A stretch of DNA of 8,728 nucleotides, taken from contig JAUXGC010000045.1 in the NCBI GenBank assembly GCA_030622375.1, positions 1 to 8,728 of the forward strand. Reading direction: 5' to 3'. The translations under genes were made by a program, and so were the position numbers. Below, piece by piece: positions 1 through 7,855 of the stretch; positions within the stretch are counted from its first letter, which is position 1, and the number at the start of each line of letters is the position of its first letter. Below the pieces are notes generated by a model. The model ran no database searches, was not told where the DNA came from, and saw nothing but the letters and a program-made list of their open reading frames with translations. This DNA is from Sulfurovum sp. Its GTDB lineage: Bacteria > Campylobacterota > Campylobacteria > Campylobacterales > Sulfurovaceae.

Positions 1-574
1 TAGAGATAAAAGGTAAACCCTTATGATGTAACCTATTGAGTGCTGCTGAAGTTTTACTCATCTGCAAGAGCGAATATGTACTCTCTTGCATTCTAGCACC
101 ACCTGAAGCAGAAACGATGATAAATCCACACTCTTTTTCAATAGCCCTATCTATGGCACGAACAATCTTCTCTCCCTCTACAGAACCTAAACTTCCTCCC
201 ATAAAAGAGAAGTCAAAAACTACTATTTCAATCTCTTGACCATCTATAGTACAAGAACCGCTCATCACGGATGATGTTTTGCCTGTTTTAGCTTTAGCCT
301 CTTCCAAACGTTTCTTATATGACTTTTTATCTAAAAACTTTAATGGGTCAACAGGAGCTAAAGTGGTATCAAATTCAACAAAACTTCCTTCATCTACAAT
401 AGATGATATTCTCTTTTCTGCACTAATACGAAAATGGTGATTACATTTTGGACATACATTTTGTTTCGTTTCAACCTCTTTATAAAACATCAATGAAGTA
501 CATTTTGGACATTTTATCCATTGGTTTTGTATCTCTTGTTTTGCCTCTTCTTTTGTAAAAAAGTTTCCAAACAT
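1..574 (-). CDS. accD: Acetyl-CoA carboxylase carboxyltransferase subunit beta (AccD), 3' end outside window
   Basis: AccD and AccA form the cytoplasmic carboxyltransferase that moves CO2 from biotinylated AccB to acetyl-CoA, giving malonyl-CoA for fatty acid synthesis. The frame reads 191 residues without a stop up to the left edge, about two thirds of the family's usual 280-300, so the truncation comes only from the window. An N-terminal zinc ribbon is complete (Cys22, Cys25, Cys41, Cys44). The crotonase-like core follows, with FMGGSLGS at 124-131 (equivalent to the GGSMGS of E. coli), SGGARMQE at 157-164, then KTSAALNRL and GLPFIS. The ATG at 574 is chosen because AAGGA sits 6 bases upstream and the protein begins with the family-like MFGNFF. 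It lies 13 bases after the phosphatase stop and is probably the fourth gene of the gltBD transcript. No accA is visible here. Confidence 0.95.
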   Translation of the reverse strand, partial: MFGNFFTKEEAKQEIQNQWIKCPKCTSLMFYKEVETKQNVCPKCNHHFRISAEKRISSIVDEGSFVEFDTTLAPVDPLKFLDKKSYKKRLEEAKAKTGKTSSVMSGSCTIDGQEIEIVVFDFSFMGGSLGSVEGEKIVRAIDRAIEKECGFIIVSASGGARMQESTYSLLQMSKTSAALNRLHHKGLPFIS

Positions 575-580
575 ATTTAT

Positions 581-585
581 TCCTT
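581..585 (-). promoter_or_regulatory. Ribosome binding site of accD
   Basis: On the minus strand this reads AAGGA, 6 bases before the ATG at 574. It lies in the 13-base gap after the TAG stop of the upstream phosphatase gene. It fixes the accD start and shows that accD can initiate translation independently although it is packed closely behind its neighbour. Confidence 0.7.
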
Positions 586-587
586 AG

Positions 588-1322
588 CTATTGTAGTTTT
601 ATTTTTGCAATTAAATGTTCAATTTTGTATGCTATATCTTTGTCTTTTGATACTATAACATAATCCTCTTCAACAATTACTTCAAGCCCCTTACAAAGCG
701 CCAAGCCTGCAGCAAAATCATAAATGCGAAATGCTCCCACAAAAAGGACATAATTCACACTTCTTGCATATGCCAAAGATAGAGCAATAGCCCCTGGTGA
801 TCTAAATTTCAATTTTTCTTTATTTAAAGATGCAACCAAAGCAGGATTAGCATAAGCTTTTTCAAAAAGCCCAATTTCAGAATTAGGCACTGTATATGGA
901 GTGTGAAAAATGGAAGAGAAAAGTTTACCTTGCTGTATTTCAAAGATATCAGACTTAAAAAAAATATCTCCATTGGCAAGGTTGCAAACTATGGCGCTAT
1001 CTAGAATACCTTGAGCATTTACTTTTGCAACCGAAGTGCCATAAAAAGGAAATAGAGAGAGTGCGTTGGCAGAACCATCTATGGGGTCTATGATGATTTT
1101 ATGACTACCCTCTCCTATAATACCTGACTCTTCAGACTCTATCTGACCAAAAGAAGAGAGATATTTGACAAATATCTCTTCAGCCAAGAGATCAAGCTTT
1201 GAACTGACATCTCCACCTGCACCTACAACAGTTTTTTCAAACCAAGAGGCATCAAATCCATCTTTAAGCATGGAGCATATCTCTTCATTTGCTTTTATGC
1301 AGGCTTGTAAAAAGTCATTCAT
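588..1322 (-). CDS. Inositol monophosphatase family protein (SuhB/CysQ-like phosphatase)
   Basis: A 244-residue member of the Mg2+-dependent, Li+-sensitive phosphatase superfamily (inositol monophosphatase, fructose-1,6-bisphosphatase, PAP phosphatase), slightly shorter than typical members of about 265. Visible motifs are the metal-binding acidic pair in SEESG (Glu64-Glu65), the signature IIDPIDGSAN at 77-86 with Asp79 and Asp82, and the second signature YDFAAG at 201-206 with Asp202. The signatures are variant: DGSAN replaces the usual DGTTN, and Tyr replaces the usual Trp of WDxAAG. The metal ligands remain, so activity is likely, but the substrate (inositol phosphate, sugar phosphate, PAP or other) cannot be told from sequence. 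It starts 4 bases after gltD and lacks a good ribosome binding site (only AAAAG, 2 bases from the ATG), so translation probably depends on gltD. A suhB or cysQ name would be a guess. Confidence 0.85.
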   Translation of the reverse strand: MNDFLQACIKANEEICSMLKDGFDASWFEKTVVGAGGDVSSKLDLLAEEIFVKYLSSFGQIESEESGIIGEGSHKIIIDPIDGSANALSLFPFYGTSVAKVNAQGILDSAIVCNLANGDIFFKSDIFEIQQGKLFSSIFHTPYTVPNSEIGLFEKAYANPALVASLNKEKLKFRSPGAIALSLAYARSVNYVLFVGAFRIYDFAAGLALCKGLEVIVEEDYVIVSKDKDIAYKIEHLIAKIKLQ

Positions 1323-1326
1323 ACTT

Positions 1327-2709
1327 TTATTTGGTCAATATCTTGACCATAGCCCTTGCAGCATCACGCCCATCACGAGCAGCCGTAACAACCAAATCAG
1401 CACCACGATGACAGTCTCCACCGGCATAGATTCCTAATTTAGTTGTCTGGTAATTTTCATCAACCAATACACCTCCCCATTTATCTGTTTCGATACCGTT
1501 ACTCGCAAAAAATGGATAGTCAATCGTATCAAATCCAAGTGCAAATATAACTACATCAGCATCTATATTGTATTCACTGCCTGCTATCTCTTCAACTCCT
1601 TGTCTTCCAGATGCATCAGCTTCGCCAAGTTTTGTTTTTACCATTTCAACAGCGATAATGTCACCTTTATCATTGCTTATAAGTGACTTAGGAGAGACAT
1701 AAAATTCAAACTCAACACCTTCTTCTTTAGCGTTTATATACTCTTTTCTACTTCCTGGCATATTGTGTGCATCACGTCTATAAAGACACTTAACAGACTT
1801 TGCTTTTTCACGAAGTGAAGTACGTACACAATCCATTGCAGTATCGCCACCACCGATGACTACAACATTTTTATCTTTAACCTCAACAGGGTTTTTTCTT
1901 GACTCTTCAAAAATTTTCTTCTGTATATCTACAAGAAATTCCATTGCTAAATGAACATTAGGTGCGTCTTCTCCTGTAAGTCCAGATTTTCGACCTTTAA
2001 CTGCTCCAACACCTATAAATACTGCATCAAAATTTTCTGTAAGCTCATCAAAAGTTTTATCTTTACCTATCTCTATATTTTGATGGAAAATAGCTCCAGC
2101 CTCTTCAAGAAGCCTTACCCTTCTTGCAACTACATGCTTGTCAAGTTTAAATCCGGGGATACCATAGGTAAGAAGTCCACCTGCTCTAGCTTGTTTATCA
2201 AAAATTTCTACATCTACGCCTTCTCTAAGCAAAAATGTAGCGGTAGATAGTCCAGCAGGTCCAGCACCAATAATGGCTACCTTTTTCCCTATTTTATTTT
2301 GAGAAAATTTAGGTTTAAGTCCTTTTTTGAAACCCTCTTCACTTACAAAAGTTTCTACTGAACCAATAGTAATAGCACCATGACCATCGTTGAGTGTACA
2401 AGCACCCTCACATAGTCTATCGTGAGGACAGATACGGCCCATCACTTCAGGGAAAGGGGAGGTTTCATTTGAAAGATTAAATGCAAATTCCAAATCTTTG
2501 TTTGCTGTTGCTTTAAGCCAATGAGGAATAAGATTATGAAGTGGACAACCATTATGGCAGTATGGGTCACCACACTGAATACATCTATCTGACTGCTCAC
2601 TACCTTTACTAGGATGAAAAACTTCATAAATCTCATCAAAGTCTTTGTTTCTTTCAACTACATCTCTTTTTTTAGCGTCTATCCGCTCTAAATCAAAAAA
2701 TCTCAACAT
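1327..2709 (-). CDS. gltD: Glutamate synthase (NADPH) small (beta) subunit
   Basis: A full-length 460-residue GltD, the FAD subunit that oxidises NADPH and passes electrons to GltB. Cysteines for [4Fe-4S] binding lie near the N-terminus: Cys43, Cys46, Cys51 and Cys55, then Cys94, Cys100 and Cys104. The FAD dinucleotide fold follows, with GAGPAG at 148-153 and a GGLLTYGIPGFK motif at 178-189. The NADPH fold carries VIGGGDTAMD at 284-293, with YRRDAHNMPGSRKE at 310-323 holding an Arg pair expected to favour NADPH over NADH. The C-terminal FAD contact is AGGDCHRGADLVVTA at 429-443. Homologous subunits occur in other oxidoreductases (NfnB, PreT-type), but adjacency to gltB makes the assignment firm. 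The ATG is 1 base after the gltB stop, with AAGGAG inside the end of gltB, indicating co-translation in stoichiometric amounts. Confidence 0.97.
   Translation of the reverse strand: MLRFFDLERIDAKKRDVVERNKDFDEIYEVFHPSKGSEQSDRCIQCGDPYCHNGCPLHNLIPHWLKATANKDLEFAFNLSNETSPFPEVMGRICPHDRLCEGACTLNDGHGAITIGSVETFVSEEGFKKGLKPKFSQNKIGKKVAIIGAGPAGLSTATFLLREGVDVEIFDKQARAGGLLTYGIPGFKLDKHVVARRVRLLEEAGAIFHQNIEIGKDKTFDELTENFDAVFIGVGAVKGRKSGLTGEDAPNVHLAMEFLVDIQKKIFEESRKNPVEVKDKNVVVIGGGDTAMDCVRTSLREKAKSVKCLYRRDAHNMPGSRKEYINAKEEGVEFEFYVSPKSLISNDKGDIIAVEMVKTKLGEADASGRQGVEEIAGSEYNIDADVVIFALGFDTIDYPFFASNGIETDKWGGVLVDENYQTTKLGIYAGGDCHRGADLVVTAARDGRDAARAMVKILTK
1332..1349 (-). other. Perfect 7-bp inverted repeat across the end of gltD, just before the phosphatase start
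   Basis: On the minus strand this reads TGGTCAA, a 4-base loop GATA, then TTGACCA, a perfect 7-base-pair stem. It covers the last codons of gltD, ends 9 bases before the phosphatase ATG at 1322, and is followed by AATAAAAGT rather than a U-run. It is therefore not an intrinsic terminator. It may influence ribosome re-initiation or mRNA processing at this junction. Part of the symmetry could be a coding coincidence. Confidence 0.45.
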
Positions 2710-2710
2710 C

Positions 2711-5700
2711 TTACTCTCCTTCCTCTATTTTTAATGGACCTTTCATATCTTTTGGTCTAACTGTCCAAAAGTTACGAATCTCTACTCTAAAATTATCTAA
2801 TATATTTTTAGCCTGCACGCTACTTGTCTCTTTATAGTAATCTTTAAGAAGTTTTTTAAGATAGTATCTTTCTATATCTGTATCTTCTGTATCTATACGC
2901 CTAGCTTCGACAAGCTCTTGATTTATATTTTCCACTAACTCATGATCCGTGTCATATACAAAAGCAACTCCCCCTGTCATACCTGCACCAAAGTTTACAC
3001 CTGTTTTTCCAAGTATAACCACAGCACCACCAGTCATATACTCACAAGGGTGATCTCCAGTTCCCTCAACTATGGCAATAGCTCCAGAGTTACGAACACC
3101 AAAACGCTCTCCTACTTGTCCATTGATATATAGTTTGCCACCTGTTGCACCATAAAGACAAGTATTTCCACCTAGTGCAAATTTTGGTCCACCCTTATTG
3201 GCGGTAATAATAATACGCCCACCAGACATACCTTTGCCTATATAGTCATTTCCTGCACCATTTACCCGTATAGTAATACCACTGCTTAGGAAAGCACCTA
3301 GCGATTGCCCTGCTGTACCTTCAAGTTTTAGCTCAATCGTTCCATCAGGAAGACCTTTATCTCCATAGTACTTTGCAATTTCACCAGAGATACGCGTACC
3401 GAAACTTCTGTTTAAGTTAGTAATGCTCTTCTCTAAAACAATTGAATCATTTGGATTTTTAATTGCAGACATCACTTCTGCTAATATCTCCTGTTCGTAC
3501 TCATTTTTATCATAAGGTTCGTTTGACTCTACTTGACAAGTATTATCTCCATCCAAATCATAAAGAAGATTTTCAAAAGAGAACTTCTTTGCAAACTTAT
3601 CGTCTATCACTCTGAGCAAATCATTTTTACCTATAATCTCTTCAAGTGATGAGTACCCTAAAGTTGCCAATATTTCACGCACATCTTCACTAAGCAGAGT
3701 AAAGTAGTTAACAACTCTCTCTACTGAACCCTCATAATGTTCTCTAAGTTTCTCTTCTTGTGTTGCAATACCTACCGAACATCTATTTAAATGACAAATA
3801 CGTAAAATTTTACACCCTATAACCGTTAAAGCTCCTGTACCAAATGCGTATGCTTCAGCACCCAAAATAGCTGCTTTAACTACATCAAGACCTGTTTTAA
3901 GACCACCATCTGTTTCAAGCTCCACTTGTCCTCTTAGGTTGTTTGCTTTAAGTGCATTATGTACCTCTATGAGCCCAAGCTCCCAAGGGTTACCCGCAAA
4001 TTTAATGGAACCTATAGGCGCTGCACCCGTACCTCCATCTGAGCCGGAGATAATAATCTTGTCTGCATAACATTTTGCTACACCAGCTGCAATGGTACCT
4101 ACACCTGCTGTAGATACAAGTTTTACAGTGATTTTTGCCTCTGGATTAATCTGTTTGAGGTCAAAAATAAGTTGTGCCAAATCTTCTATAGAGTAAATAT
4201 CATGATGTGGAGGAGGCGAGATGAGAGTTACACCAGGCATTGTATGTCTAAGTCTAGCAATAAGTGGACTTACTTTGTGTCCTGGAAGTTGACCCCCCTC
4301 ACCTGGTTTTGCACCTTGTGCTACTTTAATTTGAAGCTCTTCTGCTGAACGCAAATATTCGGGAGTTACTCCAAAACGTCCAGAAGCGACTTGTTTAATC
4401 TTTGAATTTTTAATGGTACCAAATCGTACTGAATCTTCTCCACCCTCACCAGAGTTAGACTTCGCACCTATACTATTCATCGCTTCAGCAAGACACTCGT
4501 GTGCTTCTGGAGAGATAGAACCTAGACTCATAGCTGCTGTTGAAAAACGTTTAAATATATCGCTAAGTGGTTCAACTTCATCTATGGATATGGCTTTTTT
4601 GTCACTCTTTAGCTCAAAAAAGTCACGAATAAATTTTTTATCTCTACCATCTACAAGCTCTTTTAGTTGGTTAAAATCCTCTTTTTTGCCGCTTTTAGAG
4701 AGTGCATGAAGTGCGTGCACCGTTGCGGGAGAATAGTCATGAAACTCTGCGCCATCCAAATATTTATAAAATCCTCCAATATTGAGTGGGAATATACGAT
4801 TTTCTGTCTCTTTTGCATAAGCATCACTGTGGACTTTTACAACACGAGCTTCAATATCTGCATAGGTGAGTCCACAAAGCAGTGCATGTGCCCCTTCAAA
4901 ACACTCAGAGACTATCTCGTCACTTAAACCTAAGATATCAAATAGTTTTGAATTTCTATAGCTTGAAACCGTAGCAATACCCATTTTAGACATAATTTTA
5001 AGAAGTCCAGCATTTATAGCTGTGCGTACTTTTTTAAGTATAGGTGCAAGATTTACATTATCATCTTTTCTATGTTCTATCATGGCTACTGTCTGGTAAA
5101 GCATATGAGGGTAAATTCCTGCTGCACCAAAAGCCAACATACATGCTGCCATATGGGAGTCATACACTTCCCCAGTAGCAGTAATTATACTGACTAGATG
5201 ACGCTCTCCCTCTTTAAGTAGTGCTTGATTTAAGCGCCCCAGTACCATAAGCATTGGCATTACTTTTGTATCTTTGCCTAGAGCTCTATCATCTAAAATA
5301 ACCGTTCTTATGCCATCATTTTTTACATCTAAAACAATATTTTTTACTAAAGTTGTCAATGTCCCCTTAAGGTCTGAATCAAAAACTGTTTCATATGTTT
5401 TTGCTTTGTAACTTATATCAAACTTAGGGTCTTTTATATCCCCAAATTCTTTAAGTAACTCTAACTTTTCTAGTGACAAAATAGGGGAAACCGTCTTAAG
5501 TCTTTTTGCATGTTCTGCATCATCTGAAAGAATATTTCTAATTTCACCAAATCCTGTATTTAAGCTCATCACTACTTTTTCTCGTATGGGGTCTATAGGA
5601 GGGTTGGTAACTTGTGCAAATTTCTGCTTAAAGAAATCAGAGAAATTTCTCTGTTTTGTAGAGAAGGCGGCCAATGGACTATCGTCACCCATAGAAGCAG

Positions 5701-7132
5701 TAGCCTCCTTGCCCTCTTTTACCATAGGCTCCAAAACTTGCTCTATCACTTCAAGAGTAATATTGAAAAATCTCTGTTTTGCTTCCATCTCTGTTTTGTT
5801 TGGGATATCAACATTTGAGAATGGGTCATCCATATGCTCTTGAAGGTATATCATATTTTCATTGAGCCACTTGTCATAAGGGTCTATATTTTTCAGATAG
5901 TTATTGATATCATCATTTTTCAAAACTTTAGCATACTTCAAATCAATACCCATCATCTCACCAGACTGTAGTCTTCCTCTCTCTAAAATCTCATCTTCTG
6001 GCGTCTCAAGCACACCATACTCAGAGGAGATAAGTAGTCTGTTATCTTTTGTAATGATATATTTTGCAGGCCGAAGTCCATTTCTATCTAATACACAACC
6101 GATGTAGCGACCATCTGTCATACTAACTGCTGCTGGACCATCCCATGGCTCAAAACAAGTACTTGCATACTCATAAAAAGCTCTAAGTTGTGCATCCATA
6201 TGTGGTGCATTTTGCCAAGGTGCAGGGAGTATTGACCTTGCTGCTTTAAAGAAATCCATACCGTTAATACGTAAAAACTCAAAAAAGTTATCTAAACTAG
6301 CAGAGTCACTCATCTGCGACTGTATGATAGGTACTAGTTTTTTCATCTCTTCATCTGAAAAGACATCACTCTTCAGAGCTTCCATTTTTGCTGCTACATT
6401 AAATCGGTTGGCTGTAACAGAGTTTATTTCACCATTATGAGCAATAGTCCTAAATGGTTGTGCAAGTCTCCACTCTGGCAATGTATTGGTAGAAAATCTT
6501 TGATGAAAAAGACAAAATGAGATTTCAAAATCTTTATGAGCCAAATCTTGATAAAATTCTTTAATATGAGTTGGCATCACAAGTCCCTTGTATGAGACTA
6601 CAGAAGTTGAAAATGATGGTATATAAAAGTTTCTATCATCTGAAATTTTTGCTTCTATCTCTTTACGAGAAAGATAGACCAACGCATCAAATCTTCTAGC
6701 TCCCATTAGAGAGTATGGTGCTACAAAAACTTGTTGAATAGTTGGAAGTGACACAAGTGCCTGCTCACCAAGTGCCTCTGTATCTATAGGTACAGTACGA
6801 GTATAGATTACTTTTAGGTCATTGGTTTCACACACCTCTTTAATGATGTCAAAATCTTTTTCATTTTTAGAAAAAACCATAGCTACAGCATAAATATTTG
6901 GAAGGGTTATCTTCTCTTTTTTTGCCATTTTTGCAAAAAACTTTCTAGGTATGGAGAGGAGGAGTCCAGAGCCATCTCCTGTTTTCCCATCTGCTGCTAT
7001 TGCTCCTCTGTGCATCATTCTCGACAATGATGTTACAGCGTCTTCTAGATTTCTGTGTGAAGGAGTATTGTCTATGGAAGCTAGTAGTCCAAACCCACAA
7101 TTGTCCTTAAATGAAGTAAATAAATCTCTCAT
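2711..7132 (-). CDS. gltB: Glutamate synthase (NADPH) large (alpha) subunit
   Basis: A full-length GltB of 1473 residues, close to the bacterial norm of about 1480-1520. With GltD it converts glutamine, 2-oxoglutarate and NADPH to two glutamates in the cytoplasm. Residues 12-400 form the class II glutaminase domain. Cys12 is the expected catalytic N-terminal residue after removal of a short 11-residue propeptide, with HQRFSTNT at 210-217 and HNGE at 232-235. A central domain follows (SMGDDSP from 480). The synthase/FMN domain covers about 800-1190, with SLGSIS from 869, SGEGGE at 894-899 and SGSDGGTGAAP at 1029-1039. The [3Fe-4S] ligands are Cys1107, Cys1113 and Cys1118 in CKILRICHLNRC. The C-terminal glycine-rich beta-helix domain runs from about 1230 to 1440. 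AAAGG stands 7 bases before the ATG. No frameshift or missing catalytic residue was seen. It is first in the leftward gene string. Confidence 0.98.
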   Translation of the reverse strand: MRDLFTSFKDNCGFGLLASIDNTPSHRNLEDAVTSLSRMMHRGAIAADGKTGDGSGLLLSIPRKFFAKMAKKEKITLPNIYAVAMVFSKNEKDFDIIKEVCETNDLKVIYTRTVPIDTEALGEQALVSLPTIQQVFVAPYSLMGARRFDALVYLSRKEIEAKISDDRNFYIPSFSTSVVSYKGLVMPTHIKEFYQDLAHKDFEISFCLFHQRFSTNTLPEWRLAQPFRTIAHNGEINSVTANRFNVAAKMEALKSDVFSDEEMKKLVPIIQSQMSDSASLDNFFEFLRINGMDFFKAARSILPAPWQNAPHMDAQLRAFYEYASTCFEPWDGPAAVSMTDGRYIGCVLDRNGLRPAKYIITKDNRLLISSEYGVLETPEDEILERGRLQSGEMMGIDLKYAKVLKNDDINNYLKNIDPYDKWLNENMIYLQEHMDDPFSNVDIPNKTEMEAKQRFFNITLEVIEQVLEPMVKEGKEATASMGDDSPLAAFSTKQRNFSDFFKQKFAQVTNPPIDPIREKVVMSLNTGFGEIRNILSDDAEHAKRLKTVSPILSLEKLELLKEFGDIKDPKFDISYKAKTYETVFDSDLKGTLTTLVKNIVLDVKNDGIRTVILDDRALGKDTKVMPMLMVLGRLNQALLKEGERHLVSIITATGEVYDSHMAACMLAFGAAGIYPHMLYQTVAMIEHRKDDNVNLAPILKKVRTAINAGLLKIMSKMGIATVSSYRNSKLFDILGLSDEIVSECFEGAHALLCGLTYADIEARVVKVHSDAYAKETENRIFPLNIGGFYKYLDGAEFHDYSPATVHALHALSKSGKKEDFNQLKELVDGRDKKFIRDFFELKSDKKAISIDEVEPLSDIFKRFSTAAMSLGSISPEAHECLAEAMNSIGAKSNSGEGGEDSVRFGTIKNSKIKQVASGRFGVTPEYLRSAEELQIKVAQGAKPGEGGQLPGHKVSPLIARLRHTMPGVTLISPPPHHDIYSIEDLAQLIFDLKQINPEAKITVKLVSTAGVGTIAAGVAKCYADKIIISGSDGGTGAAPIGSIKFAGNPWELGLIEVHNALKANNLRGQVELETDGGLKTGLDVVKAAILGAEAYAFGTGALTVIGCKILRICHLNRCSVGIATQEEKLREHYEGSVERVVNYFTLLSEDVREILATLGYSSLEEIIGKNDLLRVIDDKFAKKFSFENLLYDLDGDNTCQVESNEPYDKNEYEQEILAEVMSAIKNPNDSIVLEKSITNLNRSFGTRISGEIAKYYGDKGLPDGTIELKLEGTAGQSLGAFLSSGITIRVNGAGNDYIGKGMSGGRIIITANKGGPKFALGGNTCLYGATGGKLYINGQVGERFGVRNSGAIAIVEGTGDHPCEYMTGGAVVILGKTGVNFGAGMTGGVAFVYDTDHELVENINQELVEARRIDTEDTDIERYYLKKLLKDYYKETSSVQAKNILDNFRVEIRNFWTVRPKDMKGPLKIEEGE
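2716..2721 (-). promoter_or_regulatory. Ribosome binding site of gltD, inside the end of gltB
   Basis: On the minus strand AAGGAG lies 6 bases before the gltD ATG at 2709, within the last three codons before the gltB TAA. It is the best Shine-Dalgarno match in the window. The gltB stop and gltD start are 1 base apart, so ribosomes finishing gltB can restart directly, fitting a complex with equal subunits. Confidence 0.8.
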
Positions 7133-7139
7133 AAGCCAA

Positions 7140-7144
7140 CCTTT
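7140..7144 (-). promoter_or_regulatory. Ribosome binding site of gltB
   Basis: On the minus strand AAAGG lies 7 bases before the ATG at 7132. It supports this start, which places catalytic Cys12 after an 11-residue propeptide. Confidence 0.65.
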
Positions 7145-7158
7145 AATTAAATTAAGCT

Positions 7159-7178
7159 AGGGTTACTTAAATTACCCT
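7159..7178. promoter_or_regulatory. Imperfect dyad with AGGGT/ACCCT arms in the gltB-recO divergent region; possible operator
   Basis: The arms AGGGT (7159-7163) and ACCCT (7174-7178) flank a 10-base AT-rich centre; 16 of 20 positions are symmetric. A related AGGGGT follows at 7184-7189. The site lies between the two divergent starts. Relative to the candidate -10 at 7192-7197, it would fall at the beginning of the gltB transcript, and for recO just upstream of its -10. That placement suits a regulator or a small 5' leader hairpin, but no known operator is recognised here. Confidence 0.35.
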
Positions 7179-7191
7179 ATATTAGGGGTCG

Positions 7192-7197
7192 ATTATA
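7192..7197 (-). promoter_or_regulatory. Candidate -10 element of the gltB promoter
   Basis: The minus strand reads TATAAT, an exact match to the sigma-70 -10 consensus, 60 bases upstream of the gltB ATG. This predicts a leader of about 50 bases. No convincing -35 was found, which is common in Campylobacterota, where -35 elements are weakly conserved. It overlaps the rightward hexamer at 7194-7199. Confidence 0.45.
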
Positions 7198-7199
7198 CT
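7194..7199 (+). promoter_or_regulatory. Candidate -10 element of the recO promoter
   Basis: The plus strand reads TATACT, 5 of 6 matches to TATAAT, 20 bases before the recO ATG. This would give a leader of only about 14 bases. It overlaps the better leftward TATAAT, so the two promoters may compete, or one of the calls may be chance in AT-rich DNA. Confidence 0.3.
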
Positions 7200-7219
7200 A
7201 AAAAGGCGGTTAAAAAGAG

Positions 7220-7840
7220 ATGAAAGGATTTGTCTTAGGACTTAGAAAAGCCAAAAATGAAGATAGCATTGCTCTTGTGCTTAGTTCAAAAGATATAAGA
7301 ACATATTACCGTTTTTTTGGTGCCAGACACTCCATTTTACAACTTGGAAACCTCATAGATTTTGAGGTAGAGGGTGAAGATGGGCGCTTTCTTCCTCGCC
7401 TTAGAGGACTCTCTCACTTGGGCTTTTCTTGGCTATTTGATAAAAATAGGCTTCTTATCTGGCACAACTTTATAAAACTTTTTGAACCTCATCTTAAAGA
7501 TATCCAAGAGATAGACTCTTTCTATTTTGATTTGCTACTACGTGCAGCTAAAAAATGGGATAGGCAAAACCCTAAACGAATTGTGTGCGAAAGCTACATT
7601 GAGCTACTAGAGTATGAGGGGAGAGTCCATAATGCAGACAAAAGCTGTCATATCTGTGAAAACCCTATAGATGGACAAATGGCACTTATGCAAGCTTTCA
7701 TTCCTGCACACCCTGAATGCCTCTACTCCTCTGCTCTACCTAAAGAGAAAATAGTTACATTTTTTCAAAATAAAAAAACTATAGATTTGGAAGATTACGA
7801 AGTGGATTATCTTTTTGACATTGTGATGAAAGGATTGTAA
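7220..7840 (+). CDS. recO: DNA repair protein RecO
   Basis: A 206-residue protein resembling the short, divergent RecO of Campylobacter-type bacteria. RecO works with RecR (and RecF) to load RecA onto SSB-coated single-stranded DNA during gap repair, and also anneals complementary strands. The N-terminal OB-fold region shows MKGFVLGLRK, then YRFFGARHS at 30-38 and IDFEVE at 46-51. A helical middle has HLGFSWLF at 66-73 and LFEPHLKD at 87-94. Cys143, Cys146, His164 and Cys167 form a probable zinc site like that of other RecO proteins. Bacterial RecO is more often 230-250 residues. An in-frame TAA at 7211 makes the ATG at 7220 the first available start; the ribosome binding site is weak (AAGAG adjacent to the ATG, AAGGCGG further up). 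It is transcribed away from gltB. Confidence 0.88.
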   Translation: MKGFVLGLRKAKNEDSIALVLSSKDIRTYYRFFGARHSILQLGNLIDFEVEGEDGRFLPRLRGLSHLGFSWLFDKNRLLIWHNFIKLFEPHLKDIQEIDSFYFDLLLRAAKKWDRQNPKRIVCESYIELLEYEGRVHNADKSCHICENPIDGQMALMQAFIPAHPECLYSSALPKEKIVTFFQNKKTIDLEDYEVDYLFDIVMKGL

Positions 7841-7855
7841 TAACCCTTTTATTTT
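7829..7855 (+). terminator. Possible weak intrinsic terminator of recO
   Basis: AAAGGATT (7829-7836) can pair with AACCCTTT (7842-7849) around the loop GTAAT, with one A-C mismatch. It is followed by T, A and TTTT. It spans the recO stop codon and ends at the stop of the convergent gene. GC content is low, so it would be a weak terminator. On the minus strand the stem has a G-U pair instead of the mismatch but no U-run, so it does not serve the opposite gene. Confidence 0.35.

Noticed and set aside
36..239. Rightward open frame of 67 codons near the left edge
   Set aside because: It is antisense to the carboxyltransferase core of accD, whose motifs are clear on the other strand.
1165..1437. 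Rightward open frame of 90 codons opposite the phosphatase and the end of gltD
   Set aside because: It is antisense to two well-supported genes and crosses their junction, with no recognisable motif and low-complexity Ser/Thr-rich composition typical of a shadow frame.
2442..2657. Leftward open frame within gltD in another frame
   Set aside because: gltD is intact through this stretch with both cysteine clusters present, so no frameshift or overlapping gene is needed.
4413..4927. Two overlapping rightward open frames opposite gltB
   Set aside because: Both lie antisense to the conserved FMN domain coding region and resemble no known protein; they are by-products of gltB codon use.
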